A stretch of 64,000 nucleotides of DNA from Suicoccus acidiformans. Its GTDB lineage: Bacteria; Bacillota; Bacilli; Lactobacillales; Aerococcaceae. Location of the stretch: the NCBI RefSeq assembly GCF_003546865.1, contig NZ_CP023434.1, forward strand, positions 1,674,001 to 1,738,000, written 5' to 3'. The notes beneath the pieces are model-generated. The model was not told where the DNA came from and did no database searches. It saw nothing but the letters and a program-made list of their open reading frames with translations. Of the stretch, positions 54,987 through 63,106 are shown in pieces; positions within the stretch are counted from its first letter, which is position 1, and each line of letters starts with the position of its first letter. The position numbers and the translations under genes are program-made.

Positions 54987-56705
54987 TTAATAGTATCCGC
55001 GTTGCTTCTCTTGATGATACATCCGGCGAACTTGGGTCGGTCCGTCTTGATCTACACGACGAAGGGCCCGTTCAATAACGTTCAATGACTCTTCATATTG
55101 ATATTCATCATAGAATAAATACTCAGCTTCGCGAATCGCTTCATCCATCTCTGGATATTCAAAGCGGAAACGATTACTATGCTGAATCATATATTCAGTT
55201 AAAGTCGCACTATCAACAATCGTTTCAGTCATGGTCTCTAATTTCGCAAGATTCTCTTCTAACTGGCGTTCGAGTTGCTCAATTTCAAGCATATCTACCC
55301 GAACACGATTCAACTGTTGAGATAAGTGCTCAATTTGATCAGTCACTTGGTAGAACTTGGCATAATAACCTTCGGTCAAGCCAGGTAGATGATGTTTTTC
55401 AATATCGCGTTTTAAGTTGCGTAATTCTAATTCAAATAAATCAAGATTTACTTTTGCTTCTTTCTCGCGACTTGTTAATTTAGATAAGCGATCAATAATC
55501 ACTTGTTGTTCCTTATCTATTTCATCAAGTCGTTTGTCTATTTTACGAAGTTGATCAGATACCTTTGTATAGACTGCTTCTTTAGCATCTAATTCATGGG
55601 CAATAGCTTGGAAACGCTCAAGTTCTTTATGTAATTGTTGGCTTAAATTAGCTACTTGTTCTACTTCATTCTCATGAAGGATATAGCTTTGTTCAATCCG
55701 ATCCACTTCAATACTAGCATAGCGCAGATGTTCTTGAACATCTTCAAATTTCTGCTTCAGCTGATTAATGTGCGAATTAACAAATTCCTTAGCAGCTATT
55801 TCTGCTTCCATAAAATCATACAGGGAATCAATTTCACGGTCGGCCTTATCCATTTCGGTCTGGGCATCGGCTAAGTCTGCCTGTTTTATTTGCTGCTTAG
55901 CTTCATTTAAGCGTTCTTGAATTTGTTCAATTTCTTCAAGAATATCCATCCCTTCGAAATTGTAAGAACTATCTACCATCCGTTGATAACCTGTCCGCAA
56001 ATCTTCAAGCGAATCTTCATAGTCATTCTTAATCGTATCATACATCTTCGGAATCTTCACAAGAATATCTTCAAGACTAGATAAGTCCGCTTCGATTGTA
56101 TCGAGCATCCCTTCTGCTTCAAGATAATCTCCTTCAGACGTAAGTTCATTATAGCGTGTGAAGTTCAGTTCTAAGTATTGTAAATTCTTCTCAAGAATTT
56201 CAATGGCTGGTCCATAATCAAAGCTGTGATTATTAATACTCTTACGTGCTTCATTGTAACGCTCTAAGTAGGCTTCATGCCGTTCACGGTTAGCTTCAGG
56301 AACTTCTAATAAGGCTTCAACGCCTGTTTCAAGATTAGCAACTTGGGCTTCGACTTCTTCAAGAATTTCACGTGCTTCATCAATTGCGCTTTTAGCCTTA
56401 ACTAGATTCATCTGCTCCGTATACTGGTCGGCACCGACTAAGGTCGCATCAATTTCCGCCATTTGGAAATTAGTTACCGTCTGCCAGCTCGCATTCAAGC
56501 TCTCATACTGCCGTTTCGTTTGTCCTGATAAATCCATATTCTTGAGAGTGAATAGGTGATCCGGCACTGAGGTATCCATTAAGATGGCCTTACGATCGTC
56601 TAATTCGTTTATCTCCTTATTCCGCTGTGTCTTAAAGTAATAAACCACACCTAACACAACGACAAAAAGGATTACGATAATAAATAATATATCTGTAAAT
56701 GTCAT
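54987..56705 (-). CDS. ezrA: Septation ring formation regulator EzrA
   Basis: EzrA is a membrane-anchored spectrin-like protein that controls Z-ring placement and links division to cell-wall synthesis. One N-terminal membrane segment (DILFIIVILFVVVLGVVYYF) is followed by about 540 residues of helical coiled coil. The start is the ATG at 56705 behind GAGGAGCG (572 residues, the family length); a longer reading adds a hydrophilic stretch before the anchor and is unlikely. Confidence 0.95.
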   Translation of the reverse strand: MTFTDILFIIVILFVVVLGVVYYFKTQRNKEINELDDRKAILMDTSVPDHLFTLKNMDLSGQTKRQYESLNASWQTVTNFQMAEIDATLVGADQYTEQMNLVKAKSAIDEAREILEEVEAQVANLETGVEALLEVPEANRERHEAYLERYNEARKSINNHSFDYGPAIEILEKNLQYLELNFTRYNELTSEGDYLEAEGMLDTIEADLSSLEDILVKIPKMYDTIKNDYEDSLEDLRTGYQRMVDSSYNFEGMDILEEIEQIQERLNEAKQQIKQADLADAQTEMDKADREIDSLYDFMEAEIAAKEFVNSHINQLKQKFEDVQEHLRYASIEVDRIEQSYILHENEVEQVANLSQQLHKELERFQAIAHELDAKEAVYTKVSDQLRKIDKRLDEIDKEQQVIIDRLSKLTSREKEAKVNLDLFELELRNLKRDIEKHHLPGLTEGYYAKFYQVTDQIEHLSQQLNRVRVDMLEIEQLERQLEENLAKLETMTETIVDSATLTEYMIQHSNRFRFEYPEMDEAIREAEYLFYDEYQYEESLNVIERALRRVDQDGPTQVRRMYHQEKQRGYY

Positions 56706-56837
56706 ATGTTCGCTCCTCTTCTGTCGATTTCGCCACCTTATTGTGCGATAAATGTTTACTGTCACCCCACATTATAGCATTCAAATAGGGATAATTAAAG
56801 GGCTTACCTCCAAAAAGATAAATTCCTCTTTTGACAA

Positions 56838-56875
56838 AGTAAAACAGGTAAGAACCGACAGATTCTTACCTGTTT
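56838..56875 (-). terminator. Terminator of rpsD
   Basis: AAACAGGTAAGAA and TTCTTACCTGTTT form a 13-bp perfect stem followed by a T-rich tail on the minus strand. Confidence 0.9.
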
Positions 56876-56896
56876 CGAACTGACGAAAAGGATTGC

Positions 56897-57505
56897 TTAA
56901 GCTAATTTGTTGTAGTACTCAACAACTAGCGACTCATCGATTTCAGCATTCAATTCACTACGCTCAGGTAGGCGAGTCATTTTGCCTTCTTTAGCGTTCT
57001 CATCGTAAGAGATGAATTCTAAGCGTGATACAACGCCTTCTAAGTTATCTTTAACGATTGCTAAGTTTTCAGATTTCTCACGTAAACCGATAACTTGTTC
57101 GGGCTCAACTAAGTAAGATGGAATATCAACACGTTTGCCATCCACAGTAATATGACCATGGTTTACTAATTGACGCGCTTGACGGCGTGTTGAAGCGAAA
57201 CCTAAGCGGTAAACTAAGTTATCCAAACGTGTTTCAAGAAGGATCATGAAGTTCTCACCATGTTTCCCTTCCATCTTCCCTGCTCTCTTGAACAAGGTTG
57301 CGAATTGACGTTCGTTTAAACCATACATGAAGCGTAATTTTTGCTTTTCTTGTAATTGTAGACCGTATTCAGATAAGCTGCCACGACGGCCATTACCATG
57401 TTGTCCTGGTGGGAATGGACGTTTTTGAAGCTCCTTACCTGATTCTGTTAATGAAATACCTAAACGACGAGATTGTTTCCAAGATGGTCCTGTATATCTA
57501 GACAT
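56897..57505 (-). CDS. rpsD: 30S ribosomal protein S4
   Basis: S4 nucleates 30S assembly by binding the 5' domain of 16S rRNA. The protein begins [20 protein letters not shown], and the S4 RNA-binding domain shows [20 protein letters not shown]. It has 202 residues and lacks the N-terminal zinc cysteines. GGAGGAAG precedes the ATG. As in B. subtilis, it is a separate unit away from the main ribosomal operon. Confidence 0.97.
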   Translation of the reverse strand: MSRYTGPSWKQSRRLGISLTESGKELQKRPFPPGQHGNGRRGSLSEYGLQLQEKQKLRFMYGLNERQFATLFKRAGKMEGKHGENFMILLETRLDNLVYRLGFASTRRQARQLVNHGHITVDGKRVDIPSYLVEPEQVIGLREKSENLAIVKDNLEGVVSRLEFISYDENAKEGKMTRLPERSELNAEIDESLVVEYYNKLA

Positions 57506-57529
57506 ATTCTTCCTCCATATTCAATGTAT

Positions 57530-57670
57530 TGGAGTAAAATAAAGGTTAGAAAGTCGAATGCGTGCAGTCTGCTCTATGCTTTCGCTTGTTGCAGCCGCAG
57601 TTACTCACACCCCATACTGGGTTTAGACTGTTGACGCGCTTTCTCTTTCTATGCTGCCTTATTTTACACA
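57530..57670 (-). promoter_or_regulatory. Structured rpsD 5' leader, probable S4 autoregulatory RNA
   Basis: The leader closes with TAAAATAAGG (near 57667-57657) pairing to CCTTTATTTTA (57545-57535). Inner pairings are AGAAAG/CTTTCT, CAGTCT/AGACTG and ACCC/GGGT. S4 controlling its own separate leader is established in B. subtilis; applying it here is inference. Confidence 0.6.
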
Positions 57671-57676
57671 AGGAGT

Positions 57677-57706
57677 ATTATAACAAATACACCTAGGGTT
57701 TGGCAA
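57677..57706 (-). promoter_or_regulatory. Promoter of rpsD
   Basis: TTGCCA (57706-57701), 18 bases, TATAAT (57682-57677). Confidence 0.75.
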
Positions 57707-57726
57707 GTAGAATTTGAACCTGTTGT

Positions 57727-58392
57727 CTAGGCTTTAAATTCCTCTGAACGCACAACGCGGACTTCTTCCATAAGACTCACCAAGCCTGTATCATGGGTGA
57801 TAATCAGAATCTTCATCCCATTCTTAGCAAGTGACTTAATTAGTTCTGCCACTTTCTCAACAGTATTCTCATCAAGAGCAGACGTCGGTTCGTCAAAGCA
57901 AAGCATACTTGGTTCCATCATCATCGCTCGCGCAATCGCAACCCTTTGTTTTTGGCCACCGGAAAGCTGGGATGGCTTCGATGTTTGTTTATCTGGTACG
58001 CCCATTTGCTTTAAGAGTTGATCTGCTTTAGACGCTAATTCTTCACGAGTCCCGAAACCGTTCGATAAGGGTGCTAACATTAGATTTTCTTCGACCGTCA
58101 AGTTGCTGAATAAATTATAGTCTTGAAATACTAAGCCCATCTTGTGTTGGTAGTCTTGAATAGCAGCTGTACTTTGATATTCACCGTCAATGACCAAGCT
58201 AGCGCCGTCTAAAGTGATTGAACCAGTGTCTACGGTTTCTAAGTTATTAATCATGCGTAGCAAGGTTGTCTTACCACTACCTGATTCGCCTAAGACAATG
58301 ACAATCTCGCCCGAGTCAATCGACAGACTGTAGTTTTGGATGACTTCTTGTTCACCAAAGCTCTTGGATACATTTGTTAATTGAAAAGCCAT
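57727..58392 (-). CDS. Amino-acid ABC transporter ATP-binding protein
   Basis: This is the energising subunit of a polar-amino-acid importer. Walker A GESGSGKTT (about 35-43), signature LSGGQKQR and Walker B MLCFDEPTSALD are intact. At 221 residues it is slightly shorter than the usual 240, ending soon after the H-loop (ITHD). AGGAGG precedes the ATG. The fused binding-protein/permease gene lies upstream in the same T-box unit. Confidence 0.94.
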   Translation of the reverse strand: MAFQLTNVSKSFGEQEVIQNYSLSIDSGEIVIVLGESGSGKTTLLRMINNLETVDTGSITLDGASLVIDGEYQSTAAIQDYQHKMGLVFQDYNLFSNLTVEENLMLAPLSNGFGTREELASKADQLLKQMGVPDKQTSKPSQLSGGQKQRVAIARAMMMEPSMLCFDEPTSALDENTVEKVAELIKSLAKNGMKILIITHDTGLVSLMEEVRVVRSEEFKA

Positions 58393-58433
58393 GAAATACC
58401 TCCTAAATTTAACAATGATGACTTATATACAGG

Positions 58434-58480
58434 CAGAAGCTCTCACGTAAACTAACCCACTGTAAGTGGTTGCGCTTCTG
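58434..58480. other. Intercistronic stem-loop between transporter genes
   Basis: CAGAAGC (58434-58440) pairs with GCTTCTG (58474-58480) and encloses CCCACT/AGTGG. It has no T-run, so it may protect or partially attenuate the mRNA between the permease and ATPase genes rather than terminate it. Confidence 0.45.
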
Positions 58481-58524
58481 TAATAGTAGAAAGGCCTAAT
58501 TACATAAGTCACCCTAACTGATAC

Positions 58525-59952
58525 CTAATCTTGAATGCGTCGTTCGATATAACGTAAGCATAAGGTTACAATTCCGGTAAAGACTAAGTAAATAATTCCA
58601 ACGTTTAAGTAAGGCACAAGACTTGCATATTGAGTTGATAAAGCGCGCCCTGCTTTGAGTAATTCGTTTAAGCCTAAGATATATACTAGGGATGTATCCT
58701 TAACTAAGCTAATGACCTCATTCCCAACGGAAGGCATCACAATCTTCCACAATTGTGGAATGATAACGCGTCTAAGCCCGGTCCAGCGGTCAATGGAGAG
58801 AACTCGTAAAGCTTCATATTGTCCTTCTGGAATAGAATTCAAGCCCCCGCGGAATATTTCTACCAAGTAAGCTGCATAATTAATTACCATTGTGAATAAA
58901 GCAGACTCAACACGGTCCGGGGTAAAGCCGATAAAAGGCAAACCAAAGTAAATAATCATCAGTTGCAAGAGAAGCGGTGAACCCCTAAAGATATAGACAT
59001 AGACTTGTACTACAGCTTTAAACCAACGCGGTCCACTTTGTTCCAGAAGCGCAATCAAAAGCCCCAAGGGAATACTCAAGACTAACGTAACAACAAAGAA
59101 GAAGATGGTCGTCTTCAACCCTTCGAAAAGTGGCCCCCAATAATCACGACTTTGACTTTCAGATGAATCGCCGCCAATTTCAGCAAACCATCTATTATAA
59201 CTTTCATCATAAGCATCTGAAGCCATGACCTTGTCTAAAGCTGCATCGAACTCTTCTACAAAGGCTGTGTCCGACTTGCGGAAGCCAACCGCTGTTTCGG
59301 TCACACCGAAATCTTCCTCAAGCATTCGGTAATGTTCGCCTTGGCCATTCTGGGTGAAATAATAGCGGGTCACAAGCTCTGCGATGACAATTGCATCCGC
59401 CCGACCAGATTCTAATTCTGCTAATACTTCGTTGAAAGAAGAAAAGGTCACCAGTTCCCCAATACTCTCAATGAAAGCTTCGTCAGCTTGAATCGCCTCT
59501 AATTGAGAGGAACCTTCCTGTGTTGCAACAACTTTGCCAGCCAGATCTGCCTTTGTTCGAATATCACTATCTTCACGGACGAGTATACCGACTCTTCCTT
59601 CAATATAAGGCTTGGAGAAGGCGACTTGCTGTTTACGCTCGGGACTCACAGAGTACCCATTCCAAATCATATCGATATTGCCATTATATAACTCCTGCTC
59701 TTTCATTCCCCAATCAATCGGTTGGAACTTATACTCCATACCCATTTCATCGAAGACTTCAGCAGCAATTTCAATATCGAAGCCCTTCATCTCACCATTC
59801 TCTTCATAGCCATAGGGAGCGAATGTCGGATCTAAACCAATAATCAAGGGTTCAGCCGGATTAATCACAACTTCCTCTTGAGCACTCACCCACCCTGGTG
59901 CACTTAAACCCAAAAGCATACACAATACTAATACCCATCTACGCCATTTCAT
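58525..59952 (-). CDS. Amino-acid ABC transporter, fused substrate-binding protein and permease
   Basis: One 475-residue chain joins a signal peptide (MKWRRWVLVLCMLLGLSAPG, cleavage near AQ), a periplasmic-type binding domain (about 30-265, with PLIIGLDPTFAPYGYEENG) and a HisM-type permease (about 280-475) with the EAA-like loop EALRVLSIDRWTGLRRVIIP. The fused form keeps the binding domain at the membrane. The ligand is unknown; the T-box specifier suggests Asp/Asn-type or His. AAGGAGG precedes the ATG. Confidence 0.93.
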   Translation of the reverse strand: MKWRRWVLVLCMLLGLSAPGWVSAQEEVVINPAEPLIIGLDPTFAPYGYEENGEMKGFDIEIAAEVFDEMGMEYKFQPIDWGMKEQELYNGNIDMIWNGYSVSPERKQQVAFSKPYIEGRVGILVREDSDIRTKADLAGKVVATQEGSSQLEAIQADEAFIESIGELVTFSSFNEVLAELESGRADAIVIAELVTRYYFTQNGQGEHYRMLEEDFGVTETAVGFRKSDTAFVEEFDAALDKVMASDAYDESYNRWFAEIGGDSSESQSRDYWGPLFEGLKTTIFFFVVTLVLSIPLGLLIALLEQSGPRWFKAVVQVYVYIFRGSPLLLQLMIIYFGLPFIGFTPDRVESALFTMVINYAAYLVEIFRGGLNSIPEGQYEALRVLSIDRWTGLRRVIIPQLWKIVMPSVGNEVISLVKDTSLVYILGLNELLKAGRALSTQYASLVPYLNVGIIYLVFTGIVTLCLRYIERRIQD

Positions 59953-59973
59953 GAAAATCCTCCTTTGACCAAG

Positions 59974-60221
59974 AAAAAAACGCCCTTCAATCCATATGGA
60001 TTTAAAGGACGCCTTAACGTGGTTCCACCTTTATTCGCAGGGATTTCACAATCCTCTGCCTCAGTAAGTTTATAAACTTAAGCCGTTAACGGGGCCAGCG
60101 ACTGAATTACGACTATCCGGCTGTGTCTTCAAATCATCATGTGCTCTGCTTCTCAGCTACCGCAGATTCTCTATCACACCAGAGGATATCTCTTCGTCCG
60201 AAAGAATTCAGTTTAAGAATT
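59974..60221 (-). promoter_or_regulatory. T-box leader of the amino-acid ABC transporter
   Basis: The minus strand has AAGGTGGAACCACG (about 60031-60015) and a GGCGTCC...GGGCG terminator with seven T (59980-59974). In the candidate specifier loop the sequence reads TTTGAAGACACAG (GACAC at 60127-60123), allowing GAC (Asp) or CAC (His). Confidence 0.92.
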
Positions 60222-60227
60222 AAAATC

Positions 60228-60256
60228 ATCATAAACTAAACCTCATAAAAGGTCAA
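60228..60256 (-). promoter_or_regulatory. Promoter of the transporter T-box transcript
   Basis: TTGACC (60256-60251), 17 bases, TATGAT (60233-60228). Confidence 0.75.
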
Positions 60257-60277
60257 GTTTTTAATTTAGTTTTAATC

Positions 60278-60967
60278 TCAAGCGAGCTCAATCGTTCGGA
60301 AAACGATATCACTAGTGACTTTGCCGACCATTAGAATAAACTCATCAAAAGTCATGGGGGCATCCCCATCCGCCTGGTCAGAAATCGCTCGAATAATTAC
60401 AAATGGTAAGCCCAGCTGATGACAAGCTTGAGCGATTGCAGTCGACTCCATCTCACAAGCCCGTGCCTTAGGAAACGAAGCTTGAATACGCTGGATTTCC
60501 TCCTGGCTGTCGATAAACTGGTCCCCACTGACAATTAAGCCAAGAATAGGCTCCACACCTGCTTGACGGCAAGCTGCTTGAGCTGTTCGCATCAATTCGG
60601 TATCAGAATAATATGCTTCTGGCATACCGGCCATTTGCCCCAATTGATAGCCAAAACCTGTAACGTCCACGTCATGATAGGATAAGGAGTGAGCAATCAC
60701 AATGTCCCCCACCTTCAAACCAGCATCAATTGCCCCAGCTGACCCCGAATTAATAATTGCATCAACATTGAAATGTTCTTTCAATAAGGTAACGCTAATG
60801 GTAGCATTGACTTTCCCAATACCAGATTCAACTAAGACAACTTCATGCTCACCAATACGACCAACATAATGGTCAATATTCTGGTAGCGAACAATGTCCA
60901 CATCATGAATCCGTGTCTTTAAGACCCGGATTTCCTCTTCCATCGCGCCAATAATGCCAATTTTCAT
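60278..60967 (-). CDS. mtnN: 5'-methylthioadenosine/S-adenosylhomocysteine nucleosidase
   Basis: MTAN cleaves MTA and SAH, recycling by-products of SAM use and feeding the autoinducer-2 route. The protein begins MKIGIIGAMEEEI. The catalytic and substrate residues lie in CEMESTAIAQAC and in RAISDQADG, which holds the active Asp. Length is 229 residues. GAGGAG lies 8 bases before the ATG. It is last in the nudix-macP-like-mtnN unit. Confidence 0.96.
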   Translation of the reverse strand: MKIGIIGAMEEEIRVLKTRIHDVDIVRYQNIDHYVGRIGEHEVVLVESGIGKVNATISVTLLKEHFNVDAIINSGSAGAIDAGLKVGDIVIAHSLSYHDVDVTGFGYQLGQMAGMPEAYYSDTELMRTAQAACRQAGVEPILGLIVSGDQFIDSQEEIQRIQASFPKARACEMESTAIAQACHQLGLPFVIIRAISDQADGDAPMTFDEFILMVGKVTSDIVFRTIELA

Positions 60968-61017
60968 CCCATCACTCCTCGTCTACTCTTTCTAATAAGC
61001 CCTATCTATGCCTTCAC

Positions 61018-61356
61018 TTACACTAGAAAGGCAATCAATAGCACAATAATCAATAAGATGCCCACCACAATTATCCCATTATTCAAGAAACGGTCCATCC
61101 CGGCATGGTATTTCGACCGCATTGGCTCTTTGCTACTTGCGATGTGCCTAATCTGGGCAAGGTTTTGGCCAATTCGATCTGAGTGACGTGTTCTAACTTC
61201 CTCTTCTATAGGTGCCTGCACCCAAGCATCTTCTTGGTCGAACGCTTCAGAAGTCTCCCAAGATTCTCGGTAGTATACTTGTGTCTCCTCTTCAATTTGC
61301 TTAGGAGTTGCAGGACTATCAAAAGGTTCCGGACGCTTTTTCTTTCGAAATCTCAT
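61018..61356 (-). CDS. macP: Small single-pass membrane protein, MacP-like
   Basis: This 112-residue protein has a charged cytoplasmic part (about 1-88) and one C-terminal membrane segment (GIIVVGILLIIVLLIAFLV). In streptococci the gene between the nudix hydrolase and mtnN encodes MacP, the membrane cofactor that activates a class A PBP, and the size and topology match. I recognise it by position and topology, not by sequence motif. A class A PBP with a long cytoplasmic tail is encoded at 40.3 kb. GAAGGAG precedes the ATG. Confidence 0.65.
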   Translation of the reverse strand: MRFRKKKRPEPFDSPATPKQIEEETQVYYRESWETSEAFDQEDAWVQAPIEEEVRTRHSDRIGQNLAQIRHIASSKEPMRSKYHAGMDRFLNNGIIVVGILLIIVLLIAFLV

Positions 61357-61360
61357 TTGC

Positions 61361-61936
61361 TTACTCCTTCTGATTAATCCAATACTGTAGCGCTAAGACC
61401 GTCTTCATATCTTTAATGTCATTCGCTTCCAACATGGCCAACACCGCTTCACGCTCATACCAAGCAGCAGTAACGTTCTCATCGTCATCTTGACTTAATG
61501 GCTCAGCTACTTCACTTAATTGCTCGGCCTGATAGAAGAGTATACGCTCATCGTTATAACCAGGGGTCACATAATACTCGCCTAAATAACGCCAACGTTC
61601 CGCCTGATAACCTGTCTCCTCTTCCAATTCACGTCGGGCAGCCAGCTCCGCTTGCTCCAATTGCCCCGCTTCAAAATCGATAATGCCTGCTGGAATTTCT
61701 AGCATCTTTGTCGCAGTAGCTGCGCGATGTTGTTCGACTAACAATACTTGATTTCCTTGACTTGCCAAAATTCCCACCGCAGGCAGGTGATGGATTAACT
61801 CTCGTTGAACTACTTGACCTGTTTCGAGCTCTAATTCATTGACATACAATTGCAGAATAGCTCCATCATACACCTGGCGACTTGCTTTGAGTAAAGAGTC
61901 TTGCATGAAGGGAATAAATGCTTGATCTGTTTCCAT
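61361..61936 (-). CDS. Nudix hydrolase, ADP-ribose pyrophosphatase type
   Basis: The protein has 191 residues with the Nudix helix ARRELEEETGY and the ADP-ribose pyrophosphatase hallmarks LLVEQHR and LEIPAG before it. The spacing between PAG and the first box glutamate looks about three residues longer than in the standard GX5EX7REUXEEXGU pattern. It probably hydrolyses ADP-ribose or a related nucleoside diphosphate sugar. GAGAGGAG lies 9 bases before the ATG. Confidence 0.88.
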   Translation of the reverse strand: METDQAFIPFMQDSLLKASRQVYDGAILQLYVNELELETGQVVQRELIHHLPAVGILASQGNQVLLVEQHRAATATKMLEIPAGIIDFEAGQLEQAELAARRELEEETGYQAERWRYLGEYYVTPGYNDERILFYQAEQLSEVAEPLSQDDDENVTAAWYEREAVLAMLEANDIKDMKTVLALQYWINQKE

Positions 61937-62095
61937 AAATATCGGCTCCTCTCTGCCTTCAAATTGTAACGGCTAAATTCGTTAAATGCAAGCAGAAGTC
62001 TTTACTTTAGAACTTCGGTCCTAAGACTGATGCGAGAAGGACGTAATATGATATGATATTTTTGAGACTTAGATTTATTTAAGGAGGTTTTACAT

Positions 62096-63106
62096 ATGGG
62101 ACTTATTATTTATGGTTTCCTATTCATCTTACTTGCATGTTTTCTATTTAGATGGCATACCCTTTCCCGGAATATTCAGCCTAGCTATTCATTGAAATCC
62201 CCCCTTGTATTCGTGCCACTTACCTTCATGATTATGGCTATCATTACAAGATTTATTCTCGGTAGCTATATAGCCATACCTGCTGCTGGTATGCTAGCAT
62301 TCATGTTAATCACCTTTGCTTTGATGGACCGGCTCACTACTTGGTATATTTCCAAGATAGCCTCAAGCCACACACTTATATCCCCTCAAACCTTACATAA
62401 GATAGGGCTTATTCTATTCAGTTTATCTATTGCCCTTCTCTTCTTTTCAGATTTATGGGTGGTCCTCATGGAGTACGATTACATAGAATACGGTTTGGTA
62501 AATTTAATCGGTAGTTTCTTCCTATACGTTCCTTGGCTCCTTATCTATGCTGTTGTTAACGGCTTCCATAATCTTATCCTTAACAAAAAACAAACGCCCT
62601 TCCAACAGAAGGCGACAAGGACTAGGCCAACGACTCAACTCACACAGCATTACCGTGAGCAAGGAATGAGTGACGAGGAAATTGCCTATTTCCGCAAGCA
62701 AATGGAAGATGCACGTACGCATATCTATGCCTTAGAAGACGCCTTCCCGCAAACTGCTAAATTGCGCACAATCGAAAAAAGGCATAATACTATTGAAGTT
62801 TGCCAAAGCTACTTCAAGCATATCGTAGAGCGCCCTCAAAGTATTTCGCAAGCGGGTGACTTTCTTTATAAATACTTACCTAATTTACATGATTTAGCGG
62901 ATAAATATAATGAAATTAGCCAACATGTGGCCAAAAATAAACAGACTTACCAAATCCTTGATCGCAGCGCTCAAGTGATTGAAGAACTTTGCGAAGAAAT
63001 ACATGATGACTATATTGCCTTCCACAAAGAAACCTATGACAACTTGGAAGATGAAATCCGCTTTGCTGAGAAAAATCTAAATAAAGGAGACGATTTCCAT
63101 GTATGA
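62096..63106 (+). CDS. XpaC-like membrane protein
   Basis: This 336-residue protein has five or so N-terminal membrane segments (about 1-165) and a soluble helical C-terminal part (about 190-336) typical of the XpaC/5-bromo-4-chloroindolyl phosphate hydrolysis family. XpaC genes usually precede telA genes, as here. The biochemical role is unsettled. AAGGAGG precedes the ATG, and its last codons overlap the next gene by 8 bases, suggesting coupling. Confidence 0.8.
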   Translation: MGLIIYGFLFILLACFLFRWHTLSRNIQPSYSLKSPLVFVPLTFMIMAIITRFILGSYIAIPAAGMLAFMLITFALMDRLTTWYISKIASSHTLISPQTLHKIGLILFSLSIALLFFSDLWVVLMEYDYIEYGLVNLIGSFFLYVPWLLIYAVVNGFHNLILNKKQTPFQQKATRTRPTTQLTQHYREQGMSDEEIAYFRKQMEDARTHIYALEDAFPQTAKLRTIEKRHNTIEVCQSYFKHIVERPQSISQAGDFLYKYLPNLHDLADKYNEISQHVAKNKQTYQILDRSAQVIEELCEEIHDDYIAFHKETYDNLEDEIRFAEKNLNKGDDFHV

